A stretch of DNA of 64,000 nt from an uncultured Actinomycetes bacterium (GCA_903825305.1 CAIKAC010000023.1:237717-301716), one strand, 5' to 3'; positions 8,607 to 17,913 are shown, counted from the first letter of the stretch. The notes: generated by a model from the sequence alone, not told the origin. Made by a program: numbers and translations.

Positions 8607-9602
8607 ATGGAACATCGTCACCTTGGCCGCACTGGCATGCTCGTCTCTTCCCTGTCTTATGGCAACTGGCTAACTCATGGAAGCCAAATCGAACAAGACC
8701 AAGCCACAGCATGTGTCAAAGCAGCCTTGGATGCTGGCATCACTACCTTTGACACCGCCGACGTGTACGCCATTGGCAAGGCCGAGGAAGTCCTTGGCTC
8801 AGCGTTAAAGGGTGTGCGTCGAGACTCGATCGAAATTTTTACCAAGGTGTATTGGCCGACCGGGCCCAATCCCAACAACCGTGGCCTATCGCGTAAGCAC
8901 ATCATGGAATCGCTTGATGCATCTCTCAAGCGCTTAGGAACCGATCATGTTGATCTCCTCCAAGCGCACCGTTACGACTACGCCACTCCCCTTGACGAGA
9001 CTCTTCGTGCCTTTGATGACCTCGTTCGCATGGGCAAGGTTCACTACATCGGCGTCTCAGAATGGAAAGCCTCTGAAATCGAGCAAGCGCTGGTCATTGC
9101 TAAAGACATGGGTCTCGATCGAATCGTGTCATCGCAACCTCAGTACTCGCTTTTGTGGCGCGTCATTGAAGAAGAAGTCGTTCCCACCTGTGAGGCCAAT
9201 GGCATCTCACAAATCGTGTGGTCCCCCTTGGCTCAAGGCGTCTTGTCCGGTAAGTACTTGCCGGGCGGCGTCATTCCGGAAGGTTCGCGTGGGGCATCGA
9301 AAGACGCCAACATGGTCAGCCGCTTTTTGAATGATGAGACGCTTACCGCCGTCGCAGCTTATGTGGCACTGTGCAAGGAAGCGGGGCTCAAGCCAGCGCA
9401 AGTGGCTTTGGCCTGGGTGCTGAGAAACAAAAACGTGGCCTCGGCCATTGTTGGTGCTTCTCGGCCTGAGCAAATTGCTGAAAACGTTGGTGCCCTTGAC
9501 ATCACCCTTGAGGACGACTTCGTCGCTGCCATCGAGGCCGTGTTGGCCCCCGTGGCGAAATTCGACCCCGCGCTCACCATCAGCCCCGCTGAACGGGTGT
9601 AG
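8607..9602 (+). CDS. Aldo/keto reductase (Kv-beta-like)
   Basis: 331 residues of the AKR superfamily, an NADPH-dependent oxidoreductase with a TIM barrel. The tetrad is visible as Asp and Tyr in TFDTADVYAIGKAEE, Lys in FTKVYW and His in LLQAHRYDY. SEWKASEIEQAL, QPQYSLLWR and PLAQGVLSGKY fit the voltage-gated-channel beta-subunit-like branch. It is probably cotranscribed with surE. The physiological substrate is unknown. Confidence 0.9.
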   Translation: MEHRHLGRTGMLVSSLSYGNWLTHGSQIEQDQATACVKAALDAGITTFDTADVYAIGKAEEVLGSALKGVRRDSIEIFTKVYWPTGPNPNNRGLSRKHIMESLDASLKRLGTDHVDLLQAHRYDYATPLDETLRAFDDLVRMGKVHYIGVSEWKASEIEQALVIAKDMGLDRIVSSQPQYSLLWRVIEEEVVPTCEANGISQIVWSPLAQGVLSGKYLPGGVIPEGSRGASKDANMVSRFLNDETLTAVAAYVALCKEAGLKPAQVALAWVLRNKNVASAIVGASRPEQIAENVGALDITLEDDFVAAIEAVLAPVAKFDPALTISPAERV

Positions 9603-9692
9603 TCCCGAAGGTTCACCCTCGATACTCAAATATGTCCACAAACAGGCTTGTAGGCTTGCCTGCGAACCCATGTCTCAACCGGAGTGATAGCC

Positions 9693-11189
9693 ATGAAACG
9701 ACTTACCCACTGGATCAACGGAGCCCACTACGAATCCGTGTCAACCAACACGGCGCCGGTCTACAACCCGGCAACTGGTGACGTTGCAGCAGAGGTTCCC
9801 TTTGCAACCGCCGAAGAATACGCAACCGCCGTCGCTTCGGCCCGCACCGCTGCAGCGATGTGGGGCCAGTCTTCGATGTCTCGTCGCACCGAAGTGCTGT
9901 TCACCTTCCGCCATTTGCTTAACGCACGCCGGGACGAGTTGGCCAGCATCATCACCGCTGAGCATGGCAAAGTTCACGCTGATGCCTTAGGAGAGATCAG
10001 CCGTGGCCTCGAAAACGTTGAATATGCCTGTGGTCTCGGGACCCATTTGCAAGGCGCGTTCTCTTCTCAAGTATCCACCGGCGTCGACGTTCACTCCCTC
10101 CGTCAACCCGTCGGTGTGGTAGCAGGTATCACGCCGTTCAACTTTCCGGTCATGGTGCCCCTGTGGATGACCGCTAATGCCATCGCCTGTGGCAACGCAT
10201 TCATTTTGAAGCCTTCGGAAAAAGACCCATCGGCTGCCTTGTTCCTTGCCGAGTTGCTCGCTGAAGCAGGACTTCCCGCCGGCGTCTTCACGGTCCTTCA
10301 AGGCGATGCCGCGACTGTTGGTGCCATCTTGGAAGACCCCGCTATTGATGCAGTGAGCTTTGTTGGCTCAACCCCGATTGCCAAGTCAATTTATGAGCGA
10401 GGCACCAAAGCGGGTAAGCGAGTTCAGGCCCTTGGCGGCGCGAAGAACCACATGCTCGTGCTTCCCGATGCTGACCTCGGTGTCGCCGCCGACTCCGCTG
10501 TATCGGCGGCCTATGGATCAGCTGGCGAGCGCTGCATGGCGGTATCGGTCGTCGTGGCCGTCGGTGATGTTGCTGACCGCCTCATCCCTGAGATCGCCCA
10601 GCGTATGCAAACACTCGCGATTGGGCCAGGCACTGATCCCGCCAACGAGATGGGTCCGCTCATCACTCGCGAGCACCGTGATCGCGTTGCCTCATACGTC
10701 GCATCGGCAACCGAGCAAGGTGCCACGGTGGTCGTTGATGGTCGCGAGCACAGCTTTGAAGGCAGCGCGGCCAATGGTTTCTTCATTGGCGTTTCCTTGA
10801 TCGATAACGTCAAGCCAGGCATGAGCTGCTACGAAGACGAGATTTTCGGACCCGTACTCGGTGTGATCCGAGTCGACACGTACGATGAAGCCGTTGCGCT
10901 CATCAACGCCAACACCTTTGGAAACGGCGTGGCTATTTTCACCCGAGATGGCGGTGCGGCACGACGATTCACGAATGAAGTGACCTGCGGCATGGTTGGC
11001 GTCAACGTGCCCATTCCCGTCCCCGTTGCATCGTTCAGTTTCGGTGGCTGGAAGGACTCCCTGTTTGGCGATGCCCACATGTACGGGCCCGAAGGAGTCA
11101 ACTTCTACACCCGAGGCAAGGTCGTGACAACCCGCTGGCCAGACCCGGCAACCTCGGAAGTCGACTTGGGTTTCCCAAAAACCAGGTAA
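9693..11189 (+). CDS. mmsA: CoA-acylating methylmalonate-semialdehyde dehydrogenase
   Basis: 498 residues. This ALDH branch converts (methyl)malonate semialdehyde, NAD and CoA to propionyl- or acetyl-CoA and CO2, in valine or myo-inositol breakdown. The branch signature is the nucleophile loop GERCMA with Cys281, together with the N-terminal THWINGAHYES and the C-terminal pattern VPIPVPVASFSFGGWKDS. The ATG used here has CCGGAG eight bases upstream; a GTG three codons earlier overlaps that site. No other valine or inositol genes adjoin it. Confidence 0.92.
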   Translation: MKRLTHWINGAHYESVSTNTAPVYNPATGDVAAEVPFATAEEYATAVASARTAAAMWGQSSMSRRTEVLFTFRHLLNARRDELASIITAEHGKVHADALGEISRGLENVEYACGLGTHLQGAFSSQVSTGVDVHSLRQPVGVVAGITPFNFPVMVPLWMTANAIACGNAFILKPSEKDPSAALFLAELLAEAGLPAGVFTVLQGDAATVGAILEDPAIDAVSFVGSTPIAKSIYERGTKAGKRVQALGGAKNHMLVLPDADLGVAADSAVSAAYGSAGERCMAVSVVVAVGDVADRLIPEIAQRMQTLAIGPGTDPANEMGPLITREHRDRVASYVASATEQGATVVVDGREHSFEGSAANGFFIGVSLIDNVKPGMSCYEDEIFGPVLGVIRVDTYDEAVALINANTFGNGVAIFTRDGGAARRFTNEVTCGMVGVNVPIPVPVASFSFGGWKDSLFGDAHMYGPEGVNFYTRGKVVTTRWPDPATSEVDLGFPKTR

Positions 11190-11198
11190 TCCCTCGTC

Positions 11199-11474
11199 GT
11201 GCGATTCTCGGTAATCGTCTATCCGGGATCTAAACGAGAAGCCATTGGCGGAGACTATGCAGGGTCGCTTATGGTTCGCGTGCAGGCACCAGCCGTAGAC
11301 GCCAAGGCAAATCTCGCTGCAATTGCGTTGATCGCCAAGACCTTCGAGGTACCAAAGGCTTCCGTGCAACTCCTTGTCGGCCAAACCAGCCGACGAAAAG
11401 TATTGGAAATTCGAGGATCCACGCCAGCCCACGAGGCAAAACTGGCCTTACTCTTGGCTACTCCTGCTCGCTAG
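11199..11474 (+). CDS. DUF167 family protein
   Basis: 91 residues matching the DUF167 (YggU-like) pattern: VIVYPGSKREAI, then VRVQAPAVDAKANLAAIALIAKTF with the family's conserved DGKAN-like turn (here DAKAN), and the basic LVGQTSRRKVLEI. The fold is a small alpha/beta domain of unknown function. The GTG start lies nine bases after the mmsA stop. The 3' end overlaps the convergent histidine kinase gene by 17 bases. Confidence 0.85.
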   Translation: MRFSVIVYPGSKREAIGGDYAGSLMVRVQAPAVDAKANLAAIALIAKTFEVPKASVQLLVGQTSRRKVLEIRGSTPAHEAKLALLLATPAR

Positions 11475-12816
11475 GCAGTAGCGGCACGGCGATCTCCAAT
11501 TTCAGGCCACCGAGTTCGCTCGGCATCACCGATAGCAACCCGCCCATAGACGTCGCAATATCTTGCATGATCGACAGACCAAGGCCCGATCCTCCAGTCT
11601 CTCGAGAACGTGCATCATCGAAACGCCGGAATCGTTGAGGGCCATCGTCGTAGCTTGGGAAACCTGGTCCAGCGTCTTCAATGCTCAGGATCGCTTGATT
11701 GCCTCGGCGTGCCAGGGTCACGGTGACTGCATCGCGCTCGTCGGTATGGCGAGCAATATTTGAAAAGGCATTGTCGAGGAGGCGACTGACAAACTTGGCG
11801 TGACCCAGAACTTCGACGTTGGCCTCGACATTTATCGAGACGCGCCGCTTCACGTGATCGAGGGCAAAGGTCTCTGCCGTCGACACGACGAGATTCGACA
11901 GCGCAACTCGATCCATTCGTTTCTGGCCGGGTTCACCAAGTTCAGCCATCAGGAGTAAGTCTTCTACCAGAGCTGTCATTCGCCGTGATTCTTGAGCAAT
12001 CCGATCAACAGCTCGACGCCGCGTTTCATCATCAACTGGGGATTCAAGCAATTCTGCATAGCCTCGAATCGTCGTTAATGGCGTTCGCAATTCATGGGAG
12101 GCATCTCCCACAAAGCGCTGCATACGTTGATTGGTTTGTTCGACAGCAGCAAGGCGATCCCCAAGTACGTGGACCACTCGCTCGAGCGACACTTTCAAAG
12201 CAGCCACATCTGAACTCTGTGGTTCCATACCCCCCATCGTGACGGGCTTTCCATCGGCAACATCGCCGGTGAAGGCGATCAACTCCTCGACGGTCTTTAA
12301 GTCGCGTTTGGTAAGCAACTGTATGGCTAGTGCGCCGAGCGACGCTGCCAGCAGGGCAAAGAGCCCCACCTCCCACGCGAGGCGTATGGCGTGAGCTCTT
12401 ACCGATGCGGTGGGGATCACAAGCACCAAAAGCGACGAGCCACCGACATTCAGCGATCGCATGGCAAAGCCGCCTTCGTTGGGTACAGTTTTGATTTGAT
12501 TCCGCGCTGCCAAGGCGGACCCATACGACGGGGCGTCCTTGGGCTCTGGATTTGACCGATGGAGCGTGACCGTCGGCGTATTGGGCGCAAGCACGAAGGC
12601 TGCAACATTCACGTCGCCACGCTCAAGCGTCAGCAAGACATTGGCCAACGCACGATTTGGTACGGCACCCGCCGAGGCGGCGACGTCATTGAGATTTTGG
12701 TTCAACTCGGCCCGACTGTGTCGGCCAGAGGTCATAACAGCGAATACGCCAATCATGAGTGAGACCAACAGAATTACGATCACGAACAGTGCCGTCAGTC
12801 GATACCGAAGGGTCAT
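11458..12816 (-). CDS. Membrane-bound sensor histidine kinase
   Basis: 452 residues with two membrane segments (about 8-28 and 145-168) enclosing an extracytoplasmic sensor of roughly 115 residues, then a HAMP-like linker. The dimerisation and phospho-acceptor box FVGDASHELRTPLTTI carries His241. The ATPase motifs follow: N-box LLDNAFSNIARHT (about 346-358), G1 EDAGPGFP (about 380) and G2 GGSGLGLSI (about 408). Its ATG overlaps the response-regulator stop by four bases. The sensor domain has no motif I recognise, so the signal is unknown. Confidence 0.94.
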   Translation of the reverse strand: MTLRYRLTALFVIVILLVSLMIGVFAVMTSGRHSRAELNQNLNDVAASAGAVPNRALANVLLTLERGDVNVAAFVLAPNTPTVTLHRSNPEPKDAPSYGSALAARNQIKTVPNEGGFAMRSLNVGGSSLLVLVIPTASVRAHAIRLAWEVGLFALLAASLGALAIQLLTKRDLKTVEELIAFTGDVADGKPVTMGGMEPQSSDVAALKVSLERVVHVLGDRLAAVEQTNQRMQRFVGDASHELRTPLTTIRGYAELLESPVDDETRRRAVDRIAQESRRMTALVEDLLLMAELGEPGQKRMDRVALSNLVVSTAETFALDHVKRRVSINVEANVEVLGHAKFVSRLLDNAFSNIARHTDERDAVTVTLARRGNQAILSIEDAGPGFPSYDDGPQRFRRFDDARSRETGGSGLGLSIMQDIATSMGGLLSVMPSELGGLKLEIAVPLLPSEQE

Positions 12817-13496
12817 GCAGGCGGAACCATCTTGAACCCAACGCCGCGTACGGTTTTGATCGGTTCGAATCCATCGCGATGCACTTTGCGTCGAACGTAG
12901 GAAATGTAGGTATCGAGAACCGATGTCTGGGACTCAAAATCTATCCCCCACACCTCTTGGAGCAAGAATTCGCGCGTGCACACTCGCTCTTGTTTGCTCA
13001 TGAGGTGATCGAGCAGGCGAAATTCTGTAGCCGACATTTCCACCTCGATGCCATCCAAAGTCACGATGTGGCGCTCTCGGTCGAGCGCGAGTGGCCCGCA
13101 GTGGAGGGTTTCGCCTGATCCGCCAGGAAGTGGCTCGGAACGACGCAAGATTGCCGCGACCCTCAAGAGAAGTTCACCGAGTCCGAAGGGCTTGCGAACG
13201 TAGTCATCTGCTCCGAGGCGCAATCCACGCTCAACGTCAGCTTCGGCATCTCTCGCGCTCAACATGAGAACAGGCGTCTTGTGCTGCTGACCTCGGATGT
13301 TTTCCAGGAGTTCAAATCCATCCATGCCAGGCATGTTGATATCCACAATGCAAAGGTCAGGCTGCAGCGTCCGGAGCAACTCCAAGGCGTCTCCACCCGA
13401 ACTCACAGCAAAGGCTGTATGCCCATCAGAACTCAGGGCATCTTTTAAGAGGTCTCGCACCCCGGCTTCATCATCGACTACCACGATTGTGCTCAT
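12813..13496 (-). CDS. OmpR/PhoB-type response regulator
   Basis: 227 residues from the ATG chosen for the receiver start STIVVVDDE. The receiver has the acidic pair Asp8-Asp9, phospho-acceptor Asp52 in IVDINMPGMDG, and Lys102 in YVRKPFG. The C-terminal winged-helix DNA-binding domain ends TVRGVGFKMVPPA, with VLDTYISYVRRKVH as the recognition helix region. It is the first gene of a two-gene operon with the kinase downstream; the ATGA overlap implies fixed stoichiometry. Confidence 0.95.
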   Translation of the reverse strand: MSTIVVVDDEAGVRDLLKDALSSDGHTAFAVSSGGDALELLRTLQPDLCIVDINMPGMDGFELLENIRGQQHKTPVLMLSARDAEADVERGLRLGADDYVRKPFGLGELLLRVAAILRRSEPLPGGSGETLHCGPLALDRERHIVTLDGIEVEMSATEFRLLDHLMSKQERVCTREFLLQEVWGIDFESQTSVLDTYISYVRRKVHRDGFEPIKTVRGVGFKMVPPA

Positions 13497-13623
13497 ACCT
13501 GCGATGGTAGTAAGCAACGGTGACGATATTGATTCAGCAAGGTCATTTTGGTGACGGTATTGCTCAGTCTCCGAGAACCTTTTGATAATTCACAGGCTTT
13601 TCCCAGAAATTACAACCTAGGCT

Positions 13624-14010
13624 GTGTTCGTGAGTCGAATCCGCTCCCGCTCCTTCCCGAGAACGACAATGGTTCACGCGATTGCTGCTAGTTCCATCGT
13701 GATGAGTGTTTTCGCTATGGCAACAGCAGCCGAAGCAGCGACGGTGACCGGATCGTCGGCAGCACTCGCATCGCAAAGTGTGCAAAAGCCACTGACCCTT
13801 GCTCAATGGCAAGCAAAGTGTGACCAGATCAACCAGGTCTACGCAGAATCAGTCGTAGAGGCGCAAGCTGCATACAAACAAGCCACCAAGGGAAAGGTAA
13901 GCGCCTCGGTGGTAAGTGCGGCAAATGCGACGCTCAATAACGCGGTATCGGCGGCTACCAAAATCCGGGACACCGCCTTGCAGTCCCTCGGGCCGCGACC
14001 AGCTCACTAG
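13624..14010 (+). CDS. Small secreted protein, function unknown
   Basis: About 128 residues from a GTG start (a second GTG two codons later is possible). The basic N-terminus RIRSRSFPR, a hydrophobic stretch IAASSIVMSVFAMATA and an AEA|A site form a convincing signal peptide, leaving a mature protein of about 90 residues. The mature part is alanine-, valine- and glutamine-rich and helical, with a single cysteine (WQAKCDQ). No family is recognised. It converges on the L,D-transpeptidase gene 30 bases away. Confidence 0.65.
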   Translation: MFVSRIRSRSFPRTTMVHAIAASSIVMSVFAMATAAEAATVTGSSAALASQSVQKPLTLAQWQAKCDQINQVYAESVVEAQAAYKQATKGKVSASVVSAANATLNNAVSAATKIRDTALQSLGPRPAH

Positions 14011-14040
14011 TCCGGACGCTGCGCTGCGCTCTCGGGCGTC

Positions 14041-15204
14041 TTAATAGGGCTGAACCGTAACCAGGGTTCCAATTGGGGTGTGCGGCCAAACAACACCTGC
14101 GTTAGCAAAGGGCATTTCTACGCACCCGAGTGATTGCGGCCATCCATAGCTCGAGCGAAGGAAGCCGTGCAACGCGTCACCACCGCTGAAGTACGAGACC
14201 CACGGAATGCCCGTGTCGTTGTAGTGAGATCCATCGGGGTTCGTACCTGACATCGTGGTTGTGGTGAACCTGAGGTAGACGGGAAACGTACCAATATCGG
14301 TGGGCGAAGCTGCAATGCCTGTATTGACGAGGGTGCTGTAGACCACTTTGCCATTCACGTAGAGGTGCAACTGTTGAGGCGCAGCCTGGCGAACGAGCAC
14401 ATAATTCCATGGACTTTTGTCAAGAGAGTTGCTTTGCAGACTTGCGGTGACGATATGCCAGACCGTCGAACCAGCCACTCCATCCGTCGTGAGTGAATTT
14501 ACGTTTTCAAGGGTCATAACTGCGCCCTTGGTAATCACCGTGTAGGCCGATGGATTCCATTGCGAGGTGAGCTGCTTGGGTAATTTAAAGCGCCATGACC
14601 ACGTACCTTTGGGGGCACCGCCGAGGCCACCAACTTGCAAGGAACTTGGCGACGGACTGAAGCTAAGTGGCTCATAGCGAAGTTGTGACAAGTCACGATT
14701 GAGTGCAGCGGTCGATCCGACCCCAACTTTAAACCGCAGGGTCTGCGCCGTGGCCAGGCCGACACCGGTAGTTGAACGAGGCCCATTCGCACCCGCCGGA
14801 ATGGTGACCGTGTACGTGTCTCCAGAGACAAAACCAAAAGAACTCTCGAAGGTCAGGACTCGCGCAGAAGTCTGCACCCATGTTCCGCCCTTCACGGACG
14901 GCTTGAGTGTTGGATTACCCGAGACATAACTAAGCAGCGTTGACGAGGTGCTCGACGTGCTACTGGTCGTAGGAGACGCCACATTGCTTGCGAGTGGTTG
15001 GTTGAAGGTGACGGCAAGTTTGACGTTCGGACTTACTGTTGCTCCGGCCTTGACCGAGAAACCCGTGACCGCGAGAGGAGCAGGTGCCGCCGCTGAGGGC
15101 AAGGATGAAGTTGCACCCACCGTGAGAAACGCGGCCAGCCCTGTCAAGAGTGCAGCACCGCCGACCCCAGCGCGCTTCAAGGTTGAAAATCTCGGTGACT
15201 CCAC
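14041..15204 (-). CDS. Exported L,D-transpeptidase (YkuD family)
   Basis: 387 residues with an N-terminal export signal (RFSTLKRAGVGGAALLTGLAAFLTVG). It has two beta-rich Ig-like segments (about 45-140 and 150-250) and a C-terminal YkuD catalytic domain. The active site reads LHGFLR... then WPQSLGCVEMP with Cys361, so the histidine usual in SHGC is replaced by leucine. Such enzymes make 3-3 peptidoglycan cross-links. The GTG used here has AAAGG seven bases upstream; an ATG 14 codons earlier lacks a ribosome binding site. Confidence 0.85.
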   Translation of the reverse strand: MESPRFSTLKRAGVGGAALLTGLAAFLTVGATSSLPSAAAPAPLAVTGFSVKAGATVSPNVKLAVTFNQPLASNVASPTTSSTSSTSSTLLSYVSGNPTLKPSVKGGTWVQTSARVLTFESSFGFVSGDTYTVTIPAGANGPRSTTGVGLATAQTLRFKVGVGSTAALNRDLSQLRYEPLSFSPSPSSLQVGGLGGAPKGTWSWRFKLPKQLTSQWNPSAYTVITKGAVMTLENVNSLTTDGVAGSTVWHIVTASLQSNSLDKSPWNYVLVRQAAPQQLHLYVNGKVVYSTLVNTGIAASPTDIGTFPVYLRFTTTTMSGTNPDGSHYNDTGIPWVSYFSGGDALHGFLRSSYGWPQSLGCVEMPFANAGVVWPHTPIGTLVTVQPY

Positions 15205-15295
15205 GGTGTGGCCTTTCTGGGCTTTCTCTCTAAATCCTAAACGCATTGCACATTGCGGCCAACCATTGCTGAGGTATTCCTGAATAGTTCAAGCC

Positions 15296-15766
15296 CTAGG
15301 GGCAAAGCAACGAGCTTGGCTTGGCGGGCCACGTACAAACCTTTACGGTTGGGAGCGAGGATTGTGAAATAGTCACGAGTGCCCAAGCACTCCCCTGGCT
15401 CGCCTGGATGACCCCTCCCTGGCCTGACAATTGAGACGTTTTCGTATCAACAGTCCACGACTGCGCAGTGAGGTTCTTTGAGCAGGCAGCGAAAATTTGG
15501 CTTGGCGTCGCATTGACTCCGTAATAAATCTCCGTGCCGCCATCCGCAATCTGTTGAAACCCATCAGCGGTTACTTCATACTGAGGACACCACTGCGTGC
15601 TCACATAGCCCCCAATGGACGTTACGGTTGTCGTCGTCACAGGGATTGTCGTTGTTGGGGCAGTTGAGGTCGTGGGAATTGATGATTTTCCGCTAGTGCA
15701 CCCACTCGCCACGAGCGAGAGTGCAAGCGTAACGATGCTCAGGGTTACTAGTTTGAATGTTGGCAT
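15296..15766 (-). CDS. Putative lipoprotein
   Basis: 156 residues from the ATG preceded by AAAAGGTGA. The signal sequence MPTFKLVTLSIVTLALSLVA ends in the lipobox VASGC with Cys23 as the lipidation site. A threonine- and serine-rich linker (about 28-50) leads to a compact domain with three further cysteines (WCPQY, FAACSKN, KVCTW) and a fourth in the last residues (LLCP), possibly forming disulfides. No known family is recognised. It is upstream of and codirectional with the L,D-transpeptidase. Confidence 0.7.
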   Translation of the reverse strand: MPTFKLVTLSIVTLALSLVASGCTSGKSSIPTTSTAPTTTIPVTTTTVTSIGGYVSTQWCPQYEVTADGFQQIADGGTEIYYGVNATPSQIFAACSKNLTAQSWTVDTKTSQLSGQGGVIQASQGSAWALVTISQSSLPTVKVCTWPAKPSSLLCP

Positions 15767-15874
15767 GATGTCACCTTTTCCCCTGAAAGCATCAGAAACA
15801 CGTGCGTCAAGATTCTGCCACCTACAACTTGGCAACAAGCGGCACTAGGGTACGGTCAGTCAAAAGGAGTTGAT

Positions 15875-16333
15875 GTGGCCGAAACAAGTTCAGCAAAGCG
15901 TCACGTAGTTACGATTTCGTTGGTTGTGGTTCCACTCCTCGTTATTGGGACCATTGTCTCTATCGCCGTTGGTTACTCATCCCATCACCATGGGACCACA
16001 TTGACCACCTTGCCCAGTAGCGCACCGACCAATGGCCACGACCCTCACTGCATCACGTTGGAGGCAGACGCCGAATCGGTTACCACCGCCGTACTTTCCT
16101 ATGCCAACACCACCGGCAGCACTTCCGACGCTTTGAATTCGCTGTCACGGATCAACGCAGATCTCCACGCAGCGACCTCGACGGCTACGGGTACCTCACT
16201 CGCCTTCCTCCACAAAATGGAGTACCTGGTCGCTTCAGTCGAATCCGCCATCAGCGCAGACGATGTGACTGGATTTCAAACGCAGTGGTCACAATTGACG
16301 AGCCTCATGCACAACATCAAAACCACGTGCTGA
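15875..16333 (+). CDS. Membrane-anchored protein, function unknown
   Basis: 152 residues starting at GTG with AAAAGGAG six bases upstream. There is one hydrophobic segment (about 11-33, VVTISLVVVPLLVIGTIVSIAVG) followed by a histidine patch (SSHHHG) and a mostly helical extracytoplasmic part with two cysteines (Cys near residue 60 and the C-terminal Cys). No family is recognised. The stop overlaps the next gene by seven bases, so the two are probably cotranscribed. Confidence 0.65.
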   Translation: MAETSSAKRHVVTISLVVVPLLVIGTIVSIAVGYSSHHHGTTLTTLPSSAPTNGHDPHCITLEADAESVTTAVLSYANTTGSTSDALNSLSRINADLHAATSTATGTSLAFLHKMEYLVASVESAISADDVTGFQTQWSQLTSLMHNIKTTC

Positions 16334-17019
16334 CCCAGAATCCAAGGGTTGTTTCACTCGTACCCTCAGTGACCGAAACCCTGCTTTCATGGGGTATCAC
16401 GCCGATCGCATGTACTCGATTCTGTGAACAACCGCAGCTGACTTCTGTTGGTGGCACCAAGGACCCCAATCTCCAAGCCATTTACGATCTTGCTCCAGAC
16501 CTCGTCATCATGGAGCGTGAGGAGAATTTACGCGAGCACTATGAAGCTTTGGTGGCACATGGTGTCACGGTGCACGCTATGCACGTCACCAGCTTGGACA
16601 GTCTCGGGCTCGAACTCAATCGGCTCGCAACAGCGCTCTCACTAAGCACACCAGAATTGGCACTTCCGAATCGGATTGACCAGCGACTGCGTGCCTTTGT
16701 TCCCATTTGGAGAAAGCCGTGGATGGCGCTGGGCCAGCCAAGTTACGGGGCATCGCTGCTTGCCCACCTTGGCGTTGTCGTGATCCCTCAGGACCAGGGG
16801 CCTTACCCTGAAATCGAATTCCAGGATGCGGTATCCCTCAACGTCGACATTGTCTTAGCTCCCTCTGAGCCCTATCCCTTTACGGCTCGGCAGCTACCAG
16901 AACTTGAGATGATTGCCCCGGTGGTCTTTATTGATGGACAGGACTTGTTTTGGTGGGGCGTACGAACAGAGCTCGCGCTTCAGCGAATCTCAGTACTCAT
17001 TGATTCAGTCATTGCATAG
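16327..17019 (+). CDS. Helical-backbone metal receptor (BtuF-like ABC binding-protein fold)
   Basis: 230 residues from a GTG that overlaps the preceding stop. The pattern RVVSLVPSVTETLLSWGI, then VGGTKDPNLQAIYDLAPDLVIMERE and IAPVVFIDG, is that of vitamin B12/siderophore-binding proteins with a helical backbone. No signal peptide is present, so it may be a cytosolic member of the cobalamin-binding group rather than a transporter subunit. An upstream GTG (16285) is possible but lies inside the previous gene. Confidence 0.75.
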   Translation: MLTQNPRVVSLVPSVTETLLSWGITPIACTRFCEQPQLTSVGGTKDPNLQAIYDLAPDLVIMEREENLREHYEALVAHGVTVHAMHVTSLDSLGLELNRLATALSLSTPELALPNRIDQRLRAFVPIWRKPWMALGQPSYGASLLAHLGVVVIPQDQGPYPEIEFQDAVSLNVDIVLAPSEPYPFTARQLPELEMIAPVVFIDGQDLFWWGVRTELALQRISVLIDSVIA

Positions 17020-17052
17020 CCACGAGGCCCCACCAACGGTGGGGCCTCGTGG
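17020..17052. terminator. Bidirectional terminator hairpin
   Basis: A perfect 15-base-pair stem (CCACGAGGCCCCACC/GGTGGGGCCTCGTGG) with loop AAC, lying between the converging metal-receptor gene and the mycofactocin-type SDR gene. It separates the housekeeping part of the window from the catabolic part. Confidence 0.75.
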
Positions 17053-17076
17053 ACATTCAGAAATGTACTGACGTCG

Positions 17077-17913
17077 CTATTTCTGAGACATACCTGCATC
17101 GACAGGAATCTTCGCTGCGGTAATAAAGCGAGCTTCATCGGAACCCAAGAACAGCACCGCGTGACTGATCTCTATTGAGTCAATCCACGGGACCGGAATC
17201 AAGTTCATGGCCGTGGCCGATTCCACCATGTCTTCTTTGGTCACTTCGCGGTCCAAGTCAGGCCGGAATGCTTGGCGGGTCGACTGGTTGTTAATCATGT
17301 CCGTATCGATGTTCGTTGGGTGAATGGTATTGACGCGGATCATGTGAGGTGCAACCTCAATGGCACAGGTTCGCGCCAAACCGACGAGACCGTGTTTCGC
17401 AGACACGTAGTGCGGAATAGCAGCCAGTCCCTTAAGGCCACCCGTAGAGCTGATGAACATAATGGAGCCACCATTTCCAGCCGCAATCATGTGATTAACC
17501 GTTGCCTTATAGGTGTGCCATACGCCAGTCAGGTTGATATCAATCACGTCTTGCCACATGGACTCTTCCATCTGGTCGGTCATGGCAAACGATGCGATGC
17601 CAGCATTGGCCACCACGATGTCAAGCCGGCCGAACTCGGCAAATCCGGCATCTGCGGCAGCCTTGAGTGCATCAAAGTCGCGAACGTCTGCTTTGAATAT
17701 CAGCATTTTGCGACCCAGCGCCTCTACTTGACGCTTGGTTTCCTCAAGGTCAGCCATCGTCCCCATTGGATACTGAATGGAATCGACGTCTTCGCAGATG
17801 TCGATACCGATGATGTCAGCCCCCTCACCGGCCAAGCGAACCGCGTGACTGCGTCCTTGGCCTCGGGCTGCACCCGTAATAAACGCAACTTTTCCTTCAA
17901 CTCTTCCAGCCAT
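17077..17913 (-). CDS. Mycofactocin-coupled SDR oxidoreductase
   Basis: 278 residues. The Gly-rich motif is TGAARGQGRSHAVRLA, with RGQGRSH characteristic of the mycofactocin-dependent SDR family. The insert after the second strand (IDICEDVDSIQYPMGTMADLEETKRQVE) is also typical. NAG and the Ser...YVSAK catalytic residues are present. In this family NAD(H) is bound without exchange and electrons go to the peptide cofactor mycofactocin. It lies downstream of a P450 gene, suggesting oxidation of the hydroxyl that the P450 creates. Confidence 0.88.
   Translation of the reverse strand: MAGRVEGKVAFITGAARGQGRSHAVRLAGEGADIIGIDICEDVDSIQYPMGTMADLEETKRQVEALGRKMLIFKADVRDFDALKAAADAGFAEFGRLDIVVANAGIASFAMTDQMEESMWQDVIDINLTGVWHTYKATVNHMIAAGNGGSIMFISSTGGLKGLAAIPHYVSAKHGLVGLARTCAIEVAPHMIRVNTIHPTNIDTDMINNQSTRQAFRPDLDREVTKEDMVESATAMNLIPVPWIDSIEISHAVLFLGSDEARFITAAKIPVDAGMSQK

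Noticed and set aside
10692..11432. A minus-strand open frame of 246 codons opposite mmsA and the DUF167 gene.
   Set aside because: Antisense to two recognisable genes and without family features.
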